Source: Terriglobia bacterium
GTDB lineage: Bacteria > Acidobacteriota > Terriglobia > Bryobacterales > Bryobacteraceae
Reading direction: 5' to 3'
Assembly (NCBI GenBank): GCA_025350105.1
Contig: JANXYJ010000022.1
Span: forward strand, 1-64,000
DNA: 64,000 nucleotides
Below, one piece after another: positions 58,409 to 64,000 of the stretch. Each line of letters starts with the position of its first letter. Position 1 is the stretch's first letter. The notes under the pieces were generated by a model, which saw nothing but the letters and a program-made list of their open reading frames with translations, was not told where the DNA came from and made no database searches. Position numbers and translations under genes: made by a program.

Positions 58409-59558
58409 TATCATGCGAACGAGCTTAATAGTTGCAGCACTGGTAACTGCATTACTGCAGATGCCCTTATCCGCACAGAAAAAGCGAATCTCCGACGCCG
58501 AAGTGAGGCGCGTGCATCAATCTGCTCTGCTGATCGATACCCACAACGATTTCCCAACGGAACAAGCCGGGCATGACCGCCCCACGGGAAAAATCGACAT
58601 CGGGCCCCGCCAAACGACCACTCATACCGACCTTGTTCGTCTGCGCCAGGGCGGCGTTGGCGCCGTCTTTTTCGCGGCTTACGTGGCCGCCAATTATGGT
58701 CTTGGCAATCGCGCCTACACCCGCGCTCAGCAAGTCATCGATACTATTCGTTACGATATCGTCGAACGCTATCCCAACGATTTCGTGCTGGCCACCACCG
58801 CCGCACAGATTGAGGACGCGCACAAACAAGGCAAAATCGCCGCACTGATCGGTATTGAAGGCGGCCACGCCATTCAGGATTCTTTAGACAAACTACGCGA
58901 GTTCTACGGCCGTGGCGTCCGCTACATGACTTTGACCCACACCAACACCAGCAATTGGGCGGACTCCTCCGGCGACATCAACGACGCGGCCATCACGCAT
59001 CACAACGGCCTGACTGATTTCGGTAAAGACGTGATTCGGGAGATGAACCGTCTGGGCATGATGGTAGACATTTCGCATATTTCCGATAAGACCTTTGCCG
59101 ATGCGCTGGCAGTAAGCAGTGCGCCGTTGATCGCGTCACACTCGTCCTGCCGGTCGCTATCCAACGCTCCGCGCAACATGACCGATCAGATGATCGTCGA
59201 ATTGGCCAAGAAGGGCGGGGTAGTGCAAGTGAATTTCTACTGTAATTTTTTGACCAATGACAAACCTCCGCGCGCGAGCCTGAGCGACGTCGTCGCGCAC
59301 ATCGATCACATTCGCCAGATTGCCGGTATCGATGCCATCGGAATTGGCAGTGACTTCGACGGCATCGACTGCGTGCCAGTGGGTTTGGAAGATGTCTCTA
59401 AGTTTCCCAACCTAACCCGCGCGTTGCTGGAGAAAGGCTACTCGGCGGGTGACATTCGCAAGATTTACGGCGGCAATTTTCTGCGTGTAATGCGGTCGGT
59501 GGAAAAGGTGGCCGAGAAGCATGCCGCAAAGACCGACACAAAGGCCCCCGGAAAATGA
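58398..59558 (+). CDS. Membrane dipeptidase (peptidase M19)
   Basis: 386 residues with a signal peptide (TSLIVAALVTALLQMPLSAQ). Binuclear zinc ligands are seen in LLIDTHNDFP (His-x-Asp), LIGIEGGHAI (Glu), MMVDISHISD and IASHSSCRSL (His). It cleaves dipeptides in the periplasm. The start at 58398 overlaps the polA stop and has a GGGAGA site 11 bp upstream; ATG at 58413 is an alternative. Confidence 0.9.
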   Translation: MRSNIMRTSLIVAALVTALLQMPLSAQKKRISDAEVRRVHQSALLIDTHNDFPTEQAGHDRPTGKIDIGPRQTTTHTDLVRLRQGGVGAVFFAAYVAANYGLGNRAYTRAQQVIDTIRYDIVERYPNDFVLATTAAQIEDAHKQGKIAALIGIEGGHAIQDSLDKLREFYGRGVRYMTLTHTNTSNWADSSGDINDAAITHHNGLTDFGKDVIREMNRLGMMVDISHISDKTFADALAVSSAPLIASHSSCRSLSNAPRNMTDQMIVELAKKGGVVQVNFYCNFLTNDKPPRASLSDVVAHIDHIRQIAGIDAIGIGSDFDGIDCVPVGLEDVSKFPNLTRALLEKGYSAGDIRKIYGGNFLRVMRSVEKVAEKHAAKTDTKAPGK

Positions 59559-60514
59559 GGTGCCGCCGGCGGTGGTCGTTCCCTTACGGTCGCGGCTTGG
59601 TGCTTTCTCTGCTTCCGATAGTTACTCCTAGCCGCGAGCGTAAGCGAGCGCCGTTTTTGTTGTTGCTAACGTTCGCCATCGTGGCGGTTTCCTCCTGCAC
59701 GCTGACGCCGAAGGACGAAGGTCCGTTTCTCGATCCCCAATTCGGTAACCTGATTCCCGCCGACACCACGTTCCTGCTGGGCGTGAGCGTCGAACGTTTA
59801 GTCAAGACCGCCGTGTATCAAAAATATCTCACCGGACTGCCCATTCCCGCTATAGAGCAATTTGGCGCGCGAACCGGCATCGATCCAGAGAAAAAGCTGT
59901 GGCAAATACTCTATGTCTCCAACGGCAAGACTGGCTACTGGCTGGGCCGCGGTAAATTTGCTGAGGATTTTATGGCGCCGGATTACCGGCAGCCGGGCAT
60001 TCAACGCTTCACTTATAACGGCTATACACTTTTCGGCAACGAACAAAAAGCCATGGTCGTGTTTAATGCAAGCACCGCAGCCATCGGCGAAACCGCAGTG
60101 ATGCGCCATTTGGTAGACCAAAGTCTGGTCACGACGGCCCCGCCGGCCAAAATCACCGCGCTTCGCAAACAACTCCCCTACGAAGTGCAAGCGTGGGCAG
60201 TTTGGTTAGGAGGCAAGGTCGATCTGGCTTTGCCCGGCAACCTGAGCAACGCCACCCGCGTGCTGCAATCGATGGACACCGCCACCATGGATCTGGACTT
60301 GACCACCAACGTAAAAGGAACAATTTCAGGAACCGCCGTCAGTGATGCAGCCGCCCAAGACGTGCAAGGTGCGTTTGCCAGTCTGCTGGCGCTCTCGCAA
60401 TCGGTCCCGAAAACCCAATCGCTGCTGAGGGGAATTGTTGTGAACCGCGAGGGAACGAAAGTGAGCATCCATCTGGACGCACCGCCGGAATTGCTGGGCC
60501 TGTTGTTACGGTGA
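59555..60514 (+). CDS. Putative lipoprotein of unknown function
   Basis: 319 residues as an open frame. The first ~35 residues (RCRRRWSFPYGRG ... PSRERKRAP) are encoded by a palindromic repeat element and look unnatural. The likely functional start is a TTG near 59657-59665, giving a lipoprotein signal ending in VAVSSC. The mature part (LIPADTTFLLGVSVERLVKT; YNGYTLFGNEQKAMVVFN; QLPYEVQAWAVWLGG) has no family I recognise. Its opening resembles proteins that report substrate-dependent quantities (DUF3352-like), but weakly. The ATG at 59555 overlaps the dipeptidase stop. Confidence 0.6.
   Translation: MRCRRRWSFPYGRGLVLSLLPIVTPSRERKRAPFLLLLTFAIVAVSSCTLTPKDEGPFLDPQFGNLIPADTTFLLGVSVERLVKTAVYQKYLTGLPIPAIEQFGARTGIDPEKKLWQILYVSNGKTGYWLGRGKFAEDFMAPDYRQPGIQRFTYNGYTLFGNEQKAMVVFNASTAAIGETAVMRHLVDQSLVTTAPPAKITALRKQLPYEVQAWAVWLGGKVDLALPGNLSNATRVLQSMDTATMDLDLTTNVKGTISGTAVSDAAAQDVQGAFASLLALSQSVPKTQSLLRGIVVNREGTKVSIHLDAPPELLGLLLR
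59583..59644. repeat. REP-like palindromic element
   Basis: CTTACGGTCGCGGCT (59583-59597) and AGCCGCGAGCGTAAG (59630-59644) are inverted copies with one mismatch around a 32-bp loop; GCGAGCG is then repeated just beyond (59644-59650). Similar sequences encoding SRERKRA are, from memory, dispersed in acidobacterial and planctomycete genomes. Confidence 0.65.
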
Positions 60515-60640
60515 TGAGACACGGTGATGAGACACGGTGATGAGCTACGGTGATGAGCTACGGTGATGAGCTACGGTGATGAGCTACGGTGATGCGCTAC
60601 GGTGATGAGCTACGGTGATGAGCTACGGTGATGCGCTGCT
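60511..60640. repeat. Ten tandem 13-bp units
   Basis: Consensus GTGATGAGCTACG. Units 1-2 carry GAGACACG endings, units 3-6, 8 and 9 are identical, unit 7 has GCGCTACG and unit 10 is partly changed. The first unit contains the stop codon of the upstream lipoprotein gene (TGA at 60512-60514). Because 13 is not a multiple of three, TGA recurs in every frame. Confidence 0.95.
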
Positions 60641-60659
60641 TGATGCGCTTGCGTTGGGA

Positions 60660-61193
60660 CTAACTCACCGGCACCGGCGCAGCTCCCCCTTCATCGGGAT
60701 CCCCTGGCGGTTTGGGTTTGTGCTCCAGATTCTTTGCCGGAGGAATCGCATCGCCCAAATTCATCGACCCGCCGCCTTCGCTGACATAATTGCGATTCCA
60801 CGAGGGAATATCGACAATTACGTCGCCCTTCACCACTGCCTGGCAACCCAAGCGCGAATGCAGCGTAAGGTCCGCCGCCGTATCCAGACGGTCCAGTTCA
60901 TCGTCTGTGGCCGGCGATAGATTGGTGTCGCCCTGTTTCACATGTACGTGACAAGTGGTGCAGGCGCAGCTTCCGCCGCACGCGTGTTCCAACTGAATGC
61001 CGAAGTTGATCGCGATATCCAGCAACGATTCGGGTAAGCCATGCTCGGCATACGGCAGCTTGCCGGATTCAAATTCCACCGTACGATCAATATTTAAGAA
61101 CGTTACCTTGGGCACACCTTTATTGTAATGGTCGGCTCCGGCGGAATTGTAGCGATCTGCGCATAACTGGCATACTGGTTCTTCATGTTTCAT
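60660..61193 (-). CDS. 2Fe-2S ferredoxin with N-terminal CxxC extension
   Basis: 177 residues. The ferredoxin core (residues ~27-140) is adrenodoxin/Isc-Fdx-like: ACGGSCACTTCHV supplies three cluster Cys and LGCQAV the fourth. A 26-residue N-terminal extension has CQLC, and a Pro-rich tail follows the core. The core alone could start at a GTG at 61115. With the ATG at 61193 the gene overlaps the divergent argS start by 9 bp. It may serve iron-sulfur assembly or a mono-oxygenase; no partner is adjacent. Confidence 0.82.
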   Translation of the reverse strand: MKHEEPVCQLCADRYNSAGADHYNKGVPKVTFLNIDRTVEFESGKLPYAEHGLPESLLDIAINFGIQLEHACGGSCACTTCHVHVKQGDTNLSPATDDELDRLDTAADLTLHSRLGCQAVVKGDVIVDIPSWNRNYVSEGGGSMNLGDAIPPAKNLEHKPKPPGDPDEGGAAPVPVS

Positions 61194-63155
61194 CTTTTGG
61201 AAAAACGAATCGCGCAGGCGGTAGCCTCACGCATTGAAGCCTTGTATGGAGTAGGCGAAGGCAAGCCGGCGCAAACCGAACAACCCAAGCAAACGACTTT
61301 CGGTGAAATCGCCATGCCCGCGGCGTTTCAATTGGCCCGGCAATTGAAGAAGGCCCCGAAACAAATTGCGGAACAATTGTCATCGGCGGTAGGCACGATC
61401 GAAGGCGTTTCCGCGATTGAAATCGCCGGCAACGGATACCTGAACCTGCGTCTGGATCGCGGCTATTACGCGGCTGGCTTGCTCGCGGGTGTAAAAGAAG
61501 AAGAAGTTCGCTCGAACGAAAAGATTATCGTCGAGCACACCAATATCAATCCCAACAAAGCCGCGCACATCGGGCATCTGCGCAACGCGATTTTGGGCGA
61601 TACGTTCGTTCGTATGTTGCGCTCCACCGGCCGCACAGTAGAAGTACAGAATTACATCGACAATACAGGGGTTCAAGTAGCCGACGTCGTCGTCGGCTTC
61701 CGTCACCTGGAACACAAGACGGCCACAGAAGTCCGCGAACTCACCAAGACCACTCGCTTCGACTATTTGTGCTGGGACCTCTACGCCCGCATTTCGTCCT
61801 ATTACGCTGATCATCCGGAAGCCAAACAATGGCGGTTGGACATGCTGCACTCGATAGAGGAAGGCCATAGCGAAGACGCCGAATTGGCGCACGTGGTGGC
61901 CGACGCCATCGTGAAAACGCACCTGGCCACCATGTGGCGCTTGCATATTGTTTACGATGTGCTGCCCCGCGAAAGCGAAATTCTGCATCTGCAATTCTGG
62001 GCCACCGCTTTTGAACAATTGAAACAACGCAAGGCCATCTACTTCGAAAACCAAGGCAAGAATAAAGGCTGTTGGGTGATGCCCAGTTCGGCTTTTCGCG
62101 AAGGCGGAACCGACGAAGGGGGCGAGGGTGACGAAAGCAAAGTCATCGTTCGGTCCAACGGGACCGTCACTTACGTCGGCAAGGACATCGCCTATCAGCT
62201 TTGGAAATTCGGTCTGCTCGGCAAAGATTTCCACTATCGCAAGTGGCATATATATCCAAACGGACACCAGGTCTGGGCGTCTACAGACAGCGTTCAAGTA
62301 AGTAAAGACGAACACCACTTCGGCGGCGGCGCGCGCGTCTACAACGTGATCGATTCGCGGCAATCGTATCTGCAGGACGTTGTTGTCGCCGGTCTGCGTG
62401 CACTCGATTACACGAGGCAGGCCGAAAACAGCATTCACTTTTCGTATGAGATGGTGGCGCTTTCGCCGCGTACTTGCGTGGAGATGGGCATTGAGCTTTC
62501 TGACGAAGACAAAAAACGCCCCTACGTAGAGGTTTCCGGGCGCAAAGGCCTGGGCGTGAAGGCCGACGACCTGATCGACAAGCTGATTGAGAAAGCGCTG
62601 GAGGAAGTCACCTCTCGCCATCTGGACGAAGCGCCCGAAAAAAATCGCAGCGCCGCCGAACAAATCGCGATTGCCGCGCTGCGCTACTTCATGCTGAAGT
62701 ACACGCGCAATTCGGTGATCGCTTTCGATTTCGGTGAAGCGCTCAGTTTCGTTGGTGAAACCGGCCCCTACGTTCAATACGCCACCGTGCGCGCGCGAAA
62801 TATCTTGCGCAAACTGGCCGATCGTGGCGAGAGTTTGCCCGATTTCGCCGCTGTGCTGTCACGTGAAGCCATGTCCCGCCAGTTGGCCAACGAAGATTGC
62901 TGGCAGCTGTTGCTGCAAGCATCCAAAGCTGATTCGGCGATTGAGCGCGCAGTGGCCAGCGGCGAACCCGCGCATGTGGCTCGCTTTGCATTCGATCTCG
63001 CGCAGGCCTTCAGCAGTTTCTATCAAAAATTCCATGTGCTGGACGAGCCCGATCCTGAAAAGAAGGCTTTCCTTCTATGGATGACCGACTACTTCCGCGC
63101 ACAACTGGAGCGCACACTGGACGTGCTGGGAGTCGAAGCGCCTGAATATATGTAG
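61185..63155 (+). CDS. argS: Arginyl-tRNA synthetase
   Basis: 656 residues, class I. An Add-1 N-terminal domain (FHLLEKRIAQAVASRIEAL) precedes the HIGH motif in NPNKAAHIGHLRNAILGD; the KMSKS-like site is altered to SGRKGLGVKADD, as in many ArgRS. The C-terminal anticodon domain begins near FVGETGPYVQYATVRARN. It is somewhat longer than the E. coli enzyme (577) because of inserts in the catalytic domain. Confidence 0.93.
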   Translation: MFHLLEKRIAQAVASRIEALYGVGEGKPAQTEQPKQTTFGEIAMPAAFQLARQLKKAPKQIAEQLSSAVGTIEGVSAIEIAGNGYLNLRLDRGYYAAGLLAGVKEEEVRSNEKIIVEHTNINPNKAAHIGHLRNAILGDTFVRMLRSTGRTVEVQNYIDNTGVQVADVVVGFRHLEHKTATEVRELTKTTRFDYLCWDLYARISSYYADHPEAKQWRLDMLHSIEEGHSEDAELAHVVADAIVKTHLATMWRLHIVYDVLPRESEILHLQFWATAFEQLKQRKAIYFENQGKNKGCWVMPSSAFREGGTDEGGEGDESKVIVRSNGTVTYVGKDIAYQLWKFGLLGKDFHYRKWHIYPNGHQVWASTDSVQVSKDEHHFGGGARVYNVIDSRQSYLQDVVVAGLRALDYTRQAENSIHFSYEMVALSPRTCVEMGIELSDEDKKRPYVEVSGRKGLGVKADDLIDKLIEKALEEVTSRHLDEAPEKNRSAAEQIAIAALRYFMLKYTRNSVIAFDFGEALSFVGETGPYVQYATVRARNILRKLADRGESLPDFAAVLSREAMSRQLANEDCWQLLLQASKADSAIERAVASGEPAHVARFAFDLAQAFSSFYQKFHVLDEPDPEKKAFLLWMTDYFRAQLERTLDVLGVEAPEYM

Positions 63156-63194
63156 TAGATTGACTATTGGATTCACTACGAAAGGTTGATGCAT

Positions 63195-64000
63195 ATGAGA
63201 CTCCTTGCCGCTCTGCTGGCTATTCCCTTACTAGCCCAACAAAACGCCCCTAAAATCCCCGCCGACTTCGACGCTGAATTCCTCAAACTGAATTACCAAA
63301 TGAATTTGGGTGAAGTGCTGGGCGTGGCCGTCAATTCCAAAGGCACTCTGGTGGTGTTGAACCATCCGGGCTCGTCCACCACCGGGCCGCTGTTCGGCAA
63401 CGCCACCACCCAGCTTTTGGAGTTTGATTCCAACGGCAAGTTCACCCGCGAACTGGGTAAAGGCGTTTACGGCTTGGGTTACGCGCATTCGGTGCGTTTC
63501 GATAAGTACGACAACTTGTGGGTGGTCGACAAGGGCGCGAACACCGCCATCAAATTCAACCCTGCCGGGTTGGTCACGCTGAATTTAGGCCGCCGCACCG
63601 AAGGCGCGGACGAATTCGAACTCTACAACGCGCGCAAAGTCGCCCAGAATCCGCCCAAGCATGTCGACGGCTATTTGAACGGCTCAACCGACGTCACTTG
63701 GGATCCCCAGGACAACATCTATATCAGCGACGGCTACAGCAACTCGCGCATTGCGAAATTCGATAAGCACGGCAACTGGGTCACCAGTTGGGGTTCGCGC
63801 GGCAGCGGGCCGGGCCAGTTCAACACGCCGCACAACATTGTGGCGGATCGCGACGGCAACATTTATGTGGCAGATCGCGCCAATCGCCGCATTCAGGTGT
63901 TCGATGGCGACGGCAAATTTCTGCGCATGATTGTGCTGAACGTTCCCTATGATAAGAAGCGCCATCCCGTGCTGGGCAATACGCCGGAAAATCTTCCCGA
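63195..64000 (+). CDS. NHL-repeat beta-propeller protein (3' end cut by window)
   Basis: At least 268 residues are visible, with an ATG at 63195 behind an AAAGG site. A signal peptide (MRLLAALLAIPLLAQ) precedes NHL repeats: AHSVRFDKYDNLWVVDKG, STDVTWDPQDNIYISDGYSN and PHNIVADRDGNIYVADRANR. It resembles the lyase part of peptidylglycine amidating enzymes, common as secreted acidobacterial proteins. The function cannot be decided from a partial frame. Confidence 0.85.
   Translation, partial: MRLLAALLAIPLLAQQNAPKIPADFDAEFLKLNYQMNLGEVLGVAVNSKGTLVVLNHPGSSTTGPLFGNATTQLLEFDSNGKFTRELGKGVYGLGYAHSVRFDKYDNLWVVDKGANTAIKFNPAGLVTLNLGRRTEGADEFELYNARKVAQNPPKHVDGYLNGSTDVTWDPQDNIYISDGYSNSRIAKFDKHGNWVTSWGSRGSGPGQFNTPHNIVADRDGNIYVADRANRRIQVFDGDGKFLRMIVLNVPYDKKRHPVLGNTPENLP

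Noticed and set aside
60511-60640. CRISPR array
   Set aside because: The 13-bp units are directly joined without spacers, so this is a simple tandem repeat.

Overview
The window looks like a chromosome segment of a Gram-negative Acidobacteriota bacterium, probably near Bryobacterales/Solibacter. This is inferred, not searched. The support is an lpxC gene, an Oar-like TonB-dependent receptor with an N-terminal carboxypeptidase-regulatory domain, an alternative complex III (Act) plus caa3 oxidase operon, a DUF6152 protein, a SCE4755-type monooxygenase-like protein and moderately high GC. No phage, IS element, CRISPR array, rRNA or tRNA was recognised. One tmRNA gene is present.

Layout. 1-3.7 kb (accessory): a partial SMP-30-like protein, a secreted alpha/beta hydrolase, an unknown secreted protein, a receptor fragment, a secreted RidA protein and the remains of a Tat-type amine oxidase. 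4.3-17.8 kb: a cluster for periplasmic amine oxidation by quinohemoprotein amine dehydrogenase (QHNDH). It has three blocks: a forward block (disrupted TonB receptor, acetamidase/formamidase, intact qhpA, DUF6152), a reverse block (disrupted beta-propeller gene, qhpB, qhpC, qhpD and a relic of a second qhpA), and forward qhpF-qhpE. QhpA/B/C are the enzyme, QhpD makes the thioether cross-links in QhpC, and QhpF and QhpE export QhpC and remove its leader. No QhpG monooxygenase is visible here.

18-36.9 kb (mostly housekeeping): an FHA-GAF-PP2C phosphatase coupled to a Fur-family regulator, asnS with a sugar isomerase and gamma-glutamyltransferase, PilZ, amt-glnK with a lysE remnant, purQ-purL-purF, an unknown membrane-anchored protein, a GGDEF cyclase, pdxH and a histidine kinase. 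37-49.7 kb: actABCDEF, a small membrane protein, a Sco-type copper chaperone and coxBACD. Together these form a quinol-to-oxygen respiratory branch with tightly packed or overlapping genes. 49.8-64 kb: ppx/gppA, a LPMO-like secreted protein, tmRNA and a ClpS-like adaptor, a sulfotransferase, lpxC, polA with a degenerate proofreading domain, an M19 dipeptidase, a lipoprotein, a 2Fe-2S ferredoxin, argS and a partial NHL-repeat protein.

Two patterns run across the region. First, several accessory genes seem to have lost their middle while keeping both ends (amine oxidase, TonB receptor, propeller protein, lysE), mostly around the amine cluster. Second, short degenerate tandem repeats of 11-15 bp sit at or just past gene 3' ends (near 25.65, 31.49, 53.41 and 60.51 kb), with one more inside a low-complexity gene (32.46 kb).
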